Assembly: GCA_000980705.1 (NCBI GenBank)
Contig: LBCK01000002.1
Location: 124,001-188,000, forward strand
Length of the DNA stretch: 64,000 nucleotides
Reading direction: 5' to 3'
Source: Ruminococcus sp. UNK.MGS-30
Lineage (GTDB): Bacteria > Bacillota > Clostridia > Oscillospirales > Ruminococcaceae
Shown: positions 28,776-37,047 of the stretch, in pieces
How the letters are laid out: each line of letters opens with the position of its first letter
Numbering within the stretch: the first letter of the stretch is position 1
The notes under the pieces: generated by a model
Databases searched by the model: none
Told to the model about the DNA's origin: nothing
Seen by the model: only the letters and a program-made list of their open reading frames with translations
Made by a program: the position numbers and the translations under genes

Positions 28776-28893
28776 TGTTCGTCCGGGTTGACTCCTCTGC
28801 CCTGCCGGGCATCTCCTCTAAGAGAGGAGACGATACAGTCCCCCTTGAAAAGGGGGATGCCCGCTAGGGCAGGGGGATTATCCATTCGGCACT
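28776..28893. repeat. Mosaic hairpin repeat, locus 9 (short)
   Basis: Degenerate TTGTTCGTCCGGG, GACTCCTCTGCCCTGCCGGGC, CTCCTCTAAGAGAGGAG and CCCCCTTGAAAAGGGGG blocks between the collagen-like and glycosyltransferase genes. Confidence 0.75.
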
Positions 28894-28923
28894 TCGTGTC
28901 ATCCCAGCACAAGACACACTCTT

Positions 28924-30000
28924 TCAGCCGCCCGTTTTCCCCATCTTCTCCGCAAAATACTGCCGGTTGTATGCCACCGCCTTGTCGCCGTGGCGAAAGC
29001 TCCCGGCAAGTTCATTATATGCGGCGGCGGTGGAAATGTCACCCATCCGGTCGTAGCACACGCACAGCTGGATCGCCGGGAGATAGTCGCAGCACGCCTG
29101 CTGGCGGAATCCCTGGTGGGGCTGGTGTCCCGTTTCCATGGCGAGATGATACCAGAACGCCGCCGTCTGATACTGACCCTTTTCCAGAAAAATGCTGCCG
29201 ATCTCACAGCACACCTCCGGCTGGGGAATGCCGTAGCGAAATGACCGGAACAGCCGTTCCCGGGCAGTGTCCGGATGCCCCAGCCGGCGGTAACAGCCGG
29301 CGCAGAGCAGACACGCTCCGATGCAGTCCGGCGCCCAGCCGCTGCCCTCTTCCAGAAAGCGCTCCAGAACCGGCAGCGCAGCCCGGTATGCCCCGTGGTC
29401 GCAAAGTTCTCTGGCGTAGTAATACTGCTCCCGTGGGGAAAACGACTCGCCACGCCGCAGCTTTTGCTGGTAGATGTGGAGATTCCGGTCGGGGTCGCCG
29501 GGGCGCAGTTTCCGGTGGGAGACTGCCGCATCGCCGTAGCGCAGCCTGCCGTGTGGAACGACTGCCTCATGGACAGCCCCGGTAAACTGATAGCCGCCGC
29601 TGCGCCGGAAGATCCGCTCCCGCTGGGAGACCATCTGGGGCGCTCCGGATTCGTCAAAGCTGAGCCAATAGGGGAGAAAGACCACGTCTGCGTCGGGATG
29701 CTCCAGGATGCGCCGGAGTTTCTCGTGGTTCTCGCCCTCGATCACATCGTCAGCGTCCAGCCACATCCAATAGTCGCCCACCGCCTGGGAGACGGCGAAG
29801 TTCCGGGCTGCCGAAAAGTCGTCGCACCAGGGAAAATCGTAGATCTTCGCCGCATATTCCGCCGCAGCCGCCTTGGTGCGGTCGGTCGAGCCGGTGTCCA
29901 CCAGGATGATCTCATCCACCAGATCCGCCACCGAATCCAGACATCGTCCCAGCACGGATTCCTCGTTGCGTGCGATTATACAGAGACTTATCAAAGGCAT
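28924..30000 (-). CDS. Family 2 glycosyltransferase with TPR-like C-terminus
   Basis: A 358-residue cytoplasmic protein. Residues 1-~200 are a GT-A domain: SLCIIARNEESVLGRCLDSV, VDTGSTDRTKAAAAEYA and the DxD-like metal site WLDADDVIEG. Residues ~200-350 contain helix pairs of TPR type (FRYGIPQPEVCCEIGSIFLEKG, AFWYHLAMETGHQP). This GT2-TPR architecture resembles SunS/glycan glycosyltransferases that modify peptides or surface proteins. The start is the ATG complementary to 29998-30000, with AAAGGAGG upstream. It lies just upstream of the collagen-like gene on the same strand; such genes are sometimes paired because collagen-like Thr residues are O-glycosylated. That link is inference. Confidence 0.85.
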   Translation of the reverse strand: MPLISLCIIARNEESVLGRCLDSVADLVDEIILVDTGSTDRTKAAAAEYAAKIYDFPWCDDFSAARNFAVSQAVGDYWMWLDADDVIEGENHEKLRRILEHPDADVVFLPYWLSFDESGAPQMVSQRERIFRRSGGYQFTGAVHEAVVPHGRLRYGDAAVSHRKLRPGDPDRNLHIYQQKLRRGESFSPREQYYYARELCDHGAYRAALPVLERFLEEGSGWAPDCIGACLLCAGCYRRLGHPDTARERLFRSFRYGIPQPEVCCEIGSIFLEKGQYQTAAFWYHLAMETGHQPHQGFRQQACCDYLPAIQLCVCYDRMGDISTAAAYNELAGSFRHGDKAVAYNRQYFAEKMGKTGG

Positions 30001-30054
30001 GGTCGTTCCTCCTTTTGGTTGTGGGTATGTGGGTAAGGGAAAGGTTTTCCATTG

Positions 30055-30498
30055 TAGGTGCGAACATCATTCGCCCGGGCTGACTCCTCTGCCCTGTCGG
30101 GCATCTCCTCTAAAGAGGAGACGATTTGAGAAAGCCTCCTCTTTAGAGGAGGTGGCACGAAGTGCCGGAGGAGTGACACACCACCGGGAGAACAATGTTC
30201 GCCCCTACAGAGTTGTTTCACACATTGATTCGGGTGTATGGAATGGGCAACTTGTTACAGCGGACAGATGTGGGCATCTGTCCCTACAGAAGTATCACAA
30301 AACGGAAACCTTACAAAATGTGCAAAATCCCCGTCCCATCGTAGGTGCGAACATCATTCGCCCGGGCTGACTCCTCTGCCCTGTCGGGCATCTCCTCTAA
30401 AGAGGAGACGATTTGAGAAAGCCTCCTCTTTAGAGGAGGTGGCACGAAGTGCCGGAGGAGTGACGCACCACCGGGCGAACAATGTTCACCCTTACAGA
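30055..30498. repeat. Mosaic hairpin repeat, locus 10, two near-identical 157-bp units
   Basis: Unit 1 (30055-30211) and unit 2 (30342-30498) are direct copies differing at a few bases: TAGGTGCGAACATCATTCGCCC, CTCCTCTAAAGAGGAG, CTCCTCTTTAGAGGAG, GGCACGAAGTGCC, GAGGAGTGAC, GAACAATGTTC. Between them lies the CACAAAACGGAAACC spacer module. Confidence 0.85.
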
Positions 30499-30645
30499 AT
30501 CATTTCACCACACCACATCATATGAAAAACCGCCGGTTTTGTTCCGTGGGATGCCGGGTGTCCGATGCCGGGAAATGCGCCGGATTTTCCAGAGAACTCC
30601 CAGAAACGGAAATTTTCTTTGGATATCGTGTAAATTCTTGTTCAT

Positions 30646-30667
30646 AGTTGCACGCCGGCGTGCAACT
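30646..30667. promoter_or_regulatory. 22-bp perfect palindrome upstream of the replisome-organizer-like gene
   Basis: The perfect palindrome has half-site AGTTGCACGCC, sits about 78 bp before the start codon and is followed by TTTTCCCC. It may be an operator for a dimeric repressor. It does not belong to the mosaic repeat family. Confidence 0.5.
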
Positions 30668-30744
30668 TTTCCCCTCTGAGCGCCTATTTATAGAGGGACA
30701 TTTTTTCTCTCGGGAAAAAACGCACGGAAAGGGACGTGGAAAAT

Positions 30745-31728
30745 ATGCAAAATAAACGGTATTATTGGCTGAAACTCAAGAACGATTTTTTCGAGGGAGA
30801 CGAGATAAACTGGCTGGAAGAACAGGAAAACGGCGCAGTGTACATCCTCTTTTATCTGAAACTCTGCCTGCGGTCTCTGCGGTCGGACGGCGTACTCATG
30901 CGCCGGGTGGGGAAGATGGAGATTCCCTATGATACCAAAAAGCTGGCGGAGATCACGGGAACGCCGCTGCCGGCTGCCGAAACCGCCATGGCACTGCTAA
31001 CAAGCGCCGGGCTGGTCGAGGTGCAGGAAAACGGTGCGCTGTTCATGCCGCAGATGGAAGATATGACGGGGTCGGAGACGGAACGTGCTGCAATCATGCG
31101 GAAATATCGGACTCCAAAGACAGAAAAGGAGAACCATTCGGAAGATTCTGACCGTGAAATTGAAGTTCAGTCATCGAATCACAATGTGATCACAATGTTA
31201 CCGGAGCCAAATCACAATGTGATCACATCGTTACCGGAGACGGATCACATTGTAGATACAGAGATAGAGAAAGAGTTAGAGTCAGAGTTAGAGTCAGAGT
31301 TAGAGTCAGAGACAGAGCCAGAAAAAGAGTCAGATGCAGATACAGAGTCATTGTTATATCCAGAGAGAGACGGCGCTCCGGAAACAAGGACAACGACGGC
31401 TGCGCAGGCAGGGAAAGGGAATTTTTCCGGAAAGCGGCTGGATAAGGCGGCGCAGTGGGTGAAACCCGAACCGGAAGAGATCGCCGCATACTGTGCGGAA
31501 CGGCAGAACGGCATCGACCCGGAACAGTTCTACGACTACTACGAGGCGAACGGTTGGCGTATGGGACAGAACCCTATGCGCAGCTGGAAAGCGGCAGTGC
31601 GTACCTGGGAACGAAAAAAGGCAGGCAGTTCCGGCGAAAACACGCCGGAACCAGCGCCGACGACAAAGCCTGTCGCCCCGGAAACACCGTCCTCGGTCTA
31701 TGCGTCCTTTATCTGCAATCCTTGTTGA
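30745..31728 (+). CDS. Phage replisome-organizer-like (DnaD-related) protein with acidic repeat linker
   Basis: The N-terminus (KRYYWLKLKNDFFEGDEINWLEEQENG ... CLRSLRSDGVL) matches the N-terminal winged-helix domain of phage replisome organizers. The middle is a low-complexity linker: a 33-bp tandem repeat (NHNVIT units), then Glu-Ser repeats (ELESELESE). The C-terminal ~60 residues (EIAAYCAERQNGIDPEQFYDYYEANGW ... AAVRTWERK) resemble the DnaD-like/phage O C-terminal segment. I prefer ATG 30745 over GTG 30736 because of spacing from AAAGGGA. No other phage genes are near, so it is either a domesticated remnant or a host accessory factor. It would recruit the helicase loader to DNA. Confidence 0.75.
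   Translation: MQNKRYYWLKLKNDFFEGDEINWLEEQENGAVYILFYLKLCLRSLRSDGVLMRRVGKMEIPYDTKKLAEITGTPLPAAETAMALLTSAGLVEVQENGALFMPQMEDMTGSETERAAIMRKYRTPKTEKENHSEDSDREIEVQSSNHNVITMLPEPNHNVITSLPETDHIVDTEIEKELESELESELESETEPEKESDADTESLLYPERDGAPETRTTTAAQAGKGNFSGKRLDKAAQWVKPEPEEIAAYCAERQNGIDPEQFYDYYEANGWRMGQNPMRSWKAAVRTWERKKAGSSGENTPEPAPTTKPVAPETPSSVYASFICNPC
31177..31254 (+). repeat. Iteron-like repeats inside the replisome-organizer-like gene
   Basis: AATCACAATGTGATCACA occurs at 31177-31194 and 31210-31227, exactly 33 bp apart, with a third partial copy (GATCACATTGTA) from about 31243. The core ATCACAATGTGAT is an imperfect palindrome. Being in frame, it also encodes NHNVIT peptide repeats. Confidence 0.6.
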
Positions 31729-31775
31729 GCTGCGGAAATGGGTGTGGAAAATGGCGGCGTGTTCCTACCGTAGGG

Positions 31776-32181
31776 AATGACTCCTCAGTCAGCCTTACGG
31801 CTGCCAGCTCTTCTAAAAGGATAACCCCTCAGTCACCTACGGTGACAGCTCAGCACAAGGCACACCCTACGGGCGCCCTAAAGGGGAGCCTATATATGCC
31901 TCCTCTCATAGAGGAGGTGCCCGACAGGGCGGAGGAGTCATTCCGGGAAACGTACCAACGGGCGAACAATGTTCGCCCCTACAGAATGGTTTTGCGCATT
32001 CATTCGGGTGTTTGGAAAATGACTCCTCAGTCAACCTTACGGCTGCCAGCTCTTCTAAAAGGATAACCCCTCAGTCACCTACGGTGACAGCTCAGCACAA
32101 GGCACACCCTACGGGCGCCCTAAAGGGGAGCCTATATATGCCTCCTCTCATAGAGGAGGTGCCCGACAGGGCGGAGGAGTT
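31776..32181. repeat. Mosaic hairpin repeat, locus 11, direct duplication
   Basis: Units 31776-31939 and 32018-32181 (offset 242 bp) are almost identical: ACTCCTCAGTCA, CAGCCTTACGGCTG, GTCACCTACGGTGAC, GGCACACCCTACGGGCGCC, CTCCTCTCATAGAGGAG, GCCCGACAGGGC, GAGGAGT. A GGGCGAACAATGTTCGCCC hairpin lies between them. This fills the 541-base gap before the nitroreductase. Confidence 0.85.
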
Positions 32182-32215
32182 GCCCCAACGGACAAACATC
32201 ATAAGACCGCACAAC

Positions 32216-32247
32216 AAAAAAAGGCTGCCCCGCTTATGGGACAGCCT
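32216..32247 (-). terminator. Terminator of the nitroreductase gene
   Basis: On the minus strand, AGGCTGTCCC ... GGGGCAGCCT is followed by a run of T residues (A-run at 32216-32222 on plus). Confidence 0.75.
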
Positions 32248-32269
32248 GGTTGTGCTGCAATTTTTCAGA

Positions 32270-32806
32270 TCACGCCTGATAACTCTCGTACCAGACCGTT
32301 TCCTCCAGTGGCTTGCGCTCGGTGTCATAGCGCTCCGGGGACTTCACTGCCTCCGGCTGGGGATAGCCCAGGCAGAGCAGGGCATCCGGCACGTAGTTGT
32401 CCGGCAGGTGGAATTCCTTCCGCAGGATCTCCGGATCAAAGCGCTCCACCCACAGGGAACCCAGACCCTGTTCGGTTGCGGCGAGCATCATATACGTGGT
32501 GACGATAGACGCATCGATCTCGTGGATGCAGTGGCTGTCAAAGCTGCGCACCCAGCAGTCCGTGGTGTCAGAGCAGATCATGAGGACTGCCTTTGCTGTA
32601 TAGGCGTTGGTGTTGTGCATCGCCTGTGCCATCTTCGCCAGACCCTCCGGGGACTGTACGACCAGGATGCGCTGGGGCTGGTGGTTCTTGCCGGTGGGCG
32701 CCAGTCTGCCTGCCTCCAGGACTGCCTGGAGATGCTCCGGCGCAATGGGCTTGTCTGCATAGGCACGGACGGAGCAGCGTTTTTTTGCGAGTTCCGTAAA
32801 ATTCAT
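32270..32806 (-). CDS. Nitroreductase-family flavoprotein
   Basis: A 178-residue FMN-dependent oxidoreductase fold. Typical blocks are KKRCSVRAYADKPI, the LEAGRLAPTGKNHQPQRILVV FMN-binding segment, the dimer-interface IDASIVTTYMMLAATEQGLGS and the C-terminal LCLGYPQPEAVKSPER. The substrate is unknown (quinones, nitro compounds or other electron acceptors). It is monocistronic, with its own terminator and repeats on both sides. The start is the ATG complementary to 32804-32806, with AAAGGAC upstream. Confidence 0.88.
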   Translation of the reverse strand: MNFTELAKKRCSVRAYADKPIAPEHLQAVLEAGRLAPTGKNHQPQRILVVQSPEGLAKMAQAMHNTNAYTAKAVLMICSDTTDCWVRSFDSHCIHEIDASIVTTYMMLAATEQGLGSLWVERFDPEILRKEFHLPDNYVPDALLCLGYPQPEAVKSPERYDTERKPLEETVWYESYQA

Positions 32807-32851
32807 AGGGATCTGTCCTTTCTGGTGATTTGGCGGCGGTGGGTGATATGG

Positions 32852-32999
32852 TGACTCCTCAGTCAGCAGCTCCTCTAAAAGGATAACCCCTCAGTCACCT
32901 ACGGTGACAGCTCAGCACAAGGCACACCCTACGGGCGCCCTAAAGGGGAGCCTATATGCCTCCTCTCATAGAGGAGGTGCCCGACAGGGCGGAGGAGTC
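32852..32999. repeat. Mosaic hairpin repeat, third partial copy of the locus 11 unit
   Basis: Same order of modules as 31776-31939 but lacking the first CAGCC hairpin arm. The 531-base gap before pstS otherwise holds the TTAACA motifs and the pstS promoter. Confidence 0.8.
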
Positions 33000-33089
33000 A
33001 TTTAGCCCTACTGGTTCGCTTTACACACCACCCAGCCGCCTTCCCGGAAATTATAACACAAAATGTGCAGAAAATCAATCCCTTTTCGT

Positions 33090-33241
33090 TTAACATAACG
33101 TATTTTTCTTTGTTAACAATCCGAAAAGCACCGAAACTGCGTGATATTTCCGGAGTTAACAAAGGCACACGCCGAGGAGTTAACATTTAACCCAGATTTC
33201 ACATTGCTGCGATAACAGACTTTACATAGGCTTGGTATAAT
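33090..33241 (+). promoter_or_regulatory. Putative PhoP-box region and promoter of pstS
   Basis: Four exact TTAACA hexamers occur at 33090, 33113, 33156 and 33180, the last followed by TTTAACC. The spacings of 23, 43 and 24 bp are close to multiples of 11 bp, placing the sites on one helix face. The -10 is TATAAT at 33236-33241; 17 bp upstream there is only a poor -35 (TAACAG), as expected for an activator-dependent promoter. TTAACA repeats are the PhoP-binding consensus in Bacillus. Confidence 0.65.
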
Positions 33242-33337
33242 AACATTGTTCATTGGAACAAGGATAAAAAAAGCGAAACACGGTTCACAACGAACCGGCG
33301 AAGGGACACCATGGTGTCCGGAAATGGAGTATCTATT

Positions 33338-34189
33338 ATGAAAAAGATGACAAAGATCGCAGCAGCAGTCGCTGCACTGGGCGTAATGGCAAGCAGTCTC
33401 ACCGGATGCGGCGGCGGTGCATCCGGCGCAATCTCCGTAATCACCCGTGAGGACGGCTCCGGCACAAGAGGTGCATTCACCGAGCTGTGCGGCATCGTGG
33501 CAGACGACAAGGACAACACCGTCTCCAGCGCTGAGGTCACCAACAGCACCGCAGTTATGCTGACCACAGTAGCCGGCAATGCTGCATCCATCGGCTATGT
33601 TTCCGTTGGTTCGCTGAATGATTCCGTCAAGGCGCTGGAAGTAGACGGCGTAGCACCCAGCGTGGACACGGTGGCAGACGGCAGCTATTCCATCTCCCGT
33701 CCGTTCAACCTGGTCACCAGAGACGGCGAGGAGCTGAGCGACGCTGCACAGGATTTCTTCAACTATATCATGAGTACCGATGCCGCTGACGTTATCAGCA
33801 AAGAGGGCTATGTGGCACAGGGTACAGAAAGCTACACTTCCAACGGCGCAAAGGGCAGCGTTGTGGTAGCCGGTTCTTCTTCCGTCACACCGGTCATGAC
33901 CAAGCTGAAAGAGGCTTATGCCGACATAAACCCGGATGTCAGCGTAGACGTACAGCAGAGCGACTCCACCACCGGCGTGACTTCCACCCAGGAGGGCGTC
34001 TGCGATATCGGCATGGCATCCCGTGAACTGAAAGACACTGAGACCGGCGTAAAGAGTACTGTTCTGGCAATGGACGGCATCGCTGTGATCGTCAACAAGG
34101 ACAACAGCCTGGACGCTATCACCAAGGATCAGATCAAGCAGGTTTACACCGGTGAGATCACAGAGTGGTCTGCGCTGGAGTCGAAGTAA
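33338..34189 (+). CDS. pstS: Phosphate ABC transporter substrate-binding lipoprotein PstS
   Basis: A 283-residue high-affinity phosphate-binding lipoprotein. The lipobox is LTGC (Cys24). Phosphate-binding loops are seen as REDGSGTRGAFTEL and, in the second lobe, AGSSSVTPVMTKL and IGMASRELKDTE. ATG 33338 with AATGGAG upstream gives the proper signal peptide; the frame extends to 33311 without a ribosome-binding site. It is first in pstS-pstC-pstA-pstB-phoU, although a repeat cluster separates it from pstC. Expression is expected under phosphate limitation. Confidence 0.95.
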   Translation: MKKMTKIAAAVAALGVMASSLTGCGGGASGAISVITREDGSGTRGAFTELCGIVADDKDNTVSSAEVTNSTAVMLTTVAGNAASIGYVSVGSLNDSVKALEVDGVAPSVDTVADGSYSISRPFNLVTRDGEELSDAAQDFFNYIMSTDAADVISKEGYVAQGTESYTSNGAKGSVVVAGSSSVTPVMTKLKEAYADINPDVSVDVQQSDSTTGVTSTQEGVCDIGMASRELKDTETGVKSTVLAMDGIAVIVNKDNSLDAITKDQIKQVYTGEITEWSALESK

Positions 34190-34245
34190 AACACAGGGTA
34201 CGGCATCTATCCCTACAAATGTATTTGGAATCGTTTCATAGGATG

Positions 34246-34702
34246 GTGTAGGGGTCGATGCCCACATCGACCCGAAATATTCCGGTAACGTACCAACGGG
34301 CGAACATCGTTCGACCGGGCTGACTCTTCTGCCCTGTCGGGCATCTCCTCTAAAGAGGAGACGATTTGAGAAAGCCTCCTCGTATAGAGGAGGTGGCACG
34401 AAGTGCCGGAGGAGTGACACACCAACGGGCAAACCATGTTCGCCCCTACAGGGACGTTTCTAATCATTGAATCCCCCTGTCAGCTTACGCTGACATCCCA
34501 GCACAAGGCACACCCTGCGGGCGCCTTTTCAAAGGGGAACATGGTGAGTGGCGATAAAGTCCCCCTTGAAAAGGGGGATGCCCGATAGGGCAGGGGGATT
34601 ATCCCTCCGGCACTTCGTGCCACCTCGTACTGAGCGGTCCCCTTTGTCACCTACGGTGACATTTCCCCACCCCGTGGGGAATCACCCTTTTCAAGGGAGG
34701 CA
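34246..34702. repeat. Mosaic hairpin repeat, locus 12, between pstS and pstC
   Basis: GGGTCGATGCCCACATCGACCC, GGGCGAACATCGTTCG, CTCCTCTAAAGAGGAG, GGCACGAAGTGCC, GTCAGCTTACGCTGAC, CCCCCTTGAAAAGGGGG, GTCACCTACGGTGAC, CCCCACCCCGTGGGG, CCTTTTCAAGGGAGG. The remaining ~95 bp to pstC is C/A-rich, without a clear promoter. Confidence 0.85.
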
Positions 34703-34797
34703 TGATAAGACATCCCGCACCCATATTTCCACAATTTCCACCCATACCCTCAAAAAACGGTTGAAACCACCCTCTCAGAGAGGAGAGAATAACATCC

Positions 34798-35646
34798 ATG
34801 AAAAAATATCGTGAGTCCATCATGAAAGTGGTCTTTCTGGTGGCAGCCTGTGTGTCCATCCTGGCGGTGGTGCTGATCTGCGGATTCCTGTTCGTGAACG
34901 GCTTTCCTGCCATTGCGGAGATCGGACCGCTGAAGTTTCTGACCGGTCTGGTCTGGAAACCCCAGGAGGGCGAGTTCGGCATCCTGCCCATGATCGTGGG
35001 CAGCATCTACGCCACGGGCATCGCCATTCTGGTGGGCGTTCCCATCGGGCTGTTGTGTTCCGTCTTTATGGCACGGTTCTGCCCCGGAAAATTGTATAAG
35101 ATCTTAAAGCCGGCGATCTCGCTGCTGGCTGGCATCCCGTCCATTGTGTACGGCTTCTTTGGGCTGGTGGTTCTCGTTCCCATCATGCAGAGCATTTTCG
35201 GGGTAGGAAAAAGCGTCCTCACCGCCGGCATCCTGCTGGGCATTATGATCCTGCCCACCATCATCGAGATCTCGGAATCCTCGATCCGTGCCGTTCCCGA
35301 CAGCTACTACGAGGGCTCGCTGGCGCTGGGTGCGACCCATGAGCGCAGCGTCTACTGCGCAACGCTCCCGGCGGCGAAGTCCGGCATTATGGCAGGCATC
35401 ATCCTGGGCATCGGCAGAGCCATTGGCGAGACCATGGCGGTGGTCATGATCGCCGGCAACCAGACCGTTCTCCCGAAGAGCCTGCTGTCCGGTGTCCGCA
35501 CCATGACGGCGAATATCGTCATGGAGATGGGATATGCCACTGACCTGCACCGGGGCGCACTGATCGGCACAGGCGTTGTCCTGTTCATCTTCATCCTGCT
35601 GATCAACGTTTGCTTTTCGCTGGTGAAAAAGAAGGAGACAAAATGA
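34798..35646 (+). CDS. pstC: Phosphate ABC transporter permease PstC
   Basis: A 282-residue inner-membrane permease with about six transmembrane helices. The ABC-permease EAA-like loop is in SYYEGSLALGATHERSVYCATLPAAKSGIMAGIILGIGRAIGETMA. GAGAGGAG precedes ATG 34798. Its stop overlaps the pstA start (ATGA), indicating translational coupling with its partner. Confidence 0.95.
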   Translation: MKKYRESIMKVVFLVAACVSILAVVLICGFLFVNGFPAIAEIGPLKFLTGLVWKPQEGEFGILPMIVGSIYATGIAILVGVPIGLLCSVFMARFCPGKLYKILKPAISLLAGIPSIVYGFFGLVVLVPIMQSIFGVGKSVLTAGILLGIMILPTIIEISESSIRAVPDSYYEGSLALGATHERSVYCATLPAAKSGIMAGIILGIGRAIGETMAVVMIAGNQTVLPKSLLSGVRTMTANIVMEMGYATDLHRGALIGTGVVLFIFILLINVCFSLVKKKETK

Positions 35647-36545
35647 AAGAGGGAAAAACCGAGAAGATCGTTGGCATCAACCATCAGACCTTCCGACAGA
35701 AAATGGCATCCTATAAGCGGCATCCCGGCTCGCTGGCTGTGCTGATCGTCACCCTGCTGGCGGCAGTCATCACCGTGGGCGTGCTGCTGAGTCTGATCGT
35801 GTACATCGTGGTGATGGGCGTGCCGAATCTCCGCCCGTCCATGTTCGCCTGGAAGTATACCACAGACAACTGTTCTATGATGCCGTCTATCATCAATACA
35901 CTGATCATGACAGCGCTGACGCTGCTGATCGCCGTCCCCATCGGCGTGTTCTCCGCCATCTATCTGGTGGAATATTCCAACCGAGGCAGCAAGTTCCAGA
36001 TGACGCTGGTGAAGATCATCCGCATGACTACCGAAACGCTCCAGGGCATCCCGTCCATTGTGTTCGGTCTGTTCGGATTCCTGGCGTTCGCCGTGGCGTG
36101 CCGGTTCAGCTATTCGCTGCTGGGCGGTGCGATCACCATGGCGCTGATGGTGCTGCCGCTGATTATGCGCACCACCGAAGAGGCGCTGCTGAGCGTGCCG
36201 GATTCTTTCCGTGAGGGCAGTTTCGGATTGGGCGCCGGACGGCTGCGTACCATCTTCCGCATCATTCTCCCCAGCGCTGTGCCGGGCATTCTGGCTGGCG
36301 TGATCCTCGCCATCGGGCGTATCGTGGGCGAGACTGCGGCGCTGATGTACACCGCCGGCACATCCACCGACGTCTGCACCGGCTTTCTGAAACCCTGCCG
36401 CACGCTGGCGGTGCATATGTACCAGCTGCTGTGCGAGGGCAAGTATATGGGCGCAGCCTATGCCACTGCGGTGGTGCTGCTGGTGATGGTCATTCTCATC
36501 AACGCCCTGTCCGGCTATGCGGCAAAGAAACTGACGAAAAAGTGA
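35643..36545 (+). CDS. pstA: Phosphate ABC transporter permease PstA
   Basis: A 300-residue partner permease of PstC with six predicted helices. The coupling loop is SFREGSFGLGAGRLRTIFRIILPSAVPGILAGVILAIGRIVGETAALM. ATG 35643 overlaps the pstC stop TGA (35644-35646), and AAGAAGGAG lies upstream. The cytoplasmic N-terminus is slightly extended (MKEGKTEKIVGINHQ). Confidence 0.95.
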   Translation: MKEGKTEKIVGINHQTFRQKMASYKRHPGSLAVLIVTLLAAVITVGVLLSLIVYIVVMGVPNLRPSMFAWKYTTDNCSMMPSIINTLIMTALTLLIAVPIGVFSAIYLVEYSNRGSKFQMTLVKIIRMTTETLQGIPSIVFGLFGFLAFAVACRFSYSLLGGAITMALMVLPLIMRTTEEALLSVPDSFREGSFGLGAGRLRTIFRIILPSAVPGILAGVILAIGRIVGETAALMYTAGTSTDVCTGFLKPCRTLAVHMYQLLCEGKYMGAAYATAVVLLVMVILINALSGYAAKKLTKK

Positions 36546-36569
36546 GTGGGTGAGGGGTGCGTTGCACTG

Positions 36570-36989
36570 GGTTGACTCCTCCGTCCTGCGGACACCTCCT
36601 CTATGAGAGGAGGCATATATAGGCTCCTCTCATAGAGGAGCTGGCAAGCCGTAGGCTTGACTGAGGAGTAAATCCCCCTGTCAGCTTACGCTGACATCCC
36701 CCTTTTCAAGGGGGACATGGTGAGAAATAATTTGCCTCCCTTGAAAAGGGAGGTGGCACGAAGTGCCGGAGGGATTTTAACGCATTGCCAAGCAGAGAGC
36801 GCACGAAATTGCGTAAGTCACCCATTCCAATGTAGGGGCGAACATCGTTCGTCCGGGTTGACTCCTCTGCCCTGTCGGGCATCTCCTCTAAAGAGGAGAC
36901 GATTTGTAAAAGCCTCCTCTTTAGAGGAGGTGGCACGAAGTGCCGGAGGAGTAACACACCAACGGGCGAACAATGTTCGCCCCTATAAA
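36570..36989. repeat. Mosaic hairpin repeat, locus 13, between pstA and pstB
   Basis: CTCCTCTATGAGAGGAG, CAAGCCGTAGGCTTG, GTCAGCTTACGCTGAC, CTCCCTTGAAAAGGGAG, GGCACGAAGTGCC, GGGCGAACATCGTTCG, CTCCTCTAAAGAGGAG, CTCCTCTTTAGAGGAG, GGGCGAACAATGTTCGCCC. It interrupts what is normally a tight operon. Confidence 0.85.
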
Positions 36990-37047
36990 GCCGTTTCACA
37001 ATACATCATCATTCGCCCAATCCATATCCCATGAGGAGAAAACGACT

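Noticed and set aside
30055..30498. CRISPR array
   Set aside because: The repeats are long, self-complementary, unevenly spaced and the spacers are themselves repeated; no cas genes are present.
30745..31728. Prophage region
   Set aside because: Only one phage-like replication gene is present, with no integrase, terminase, capsid or attachment-site repeats around it.
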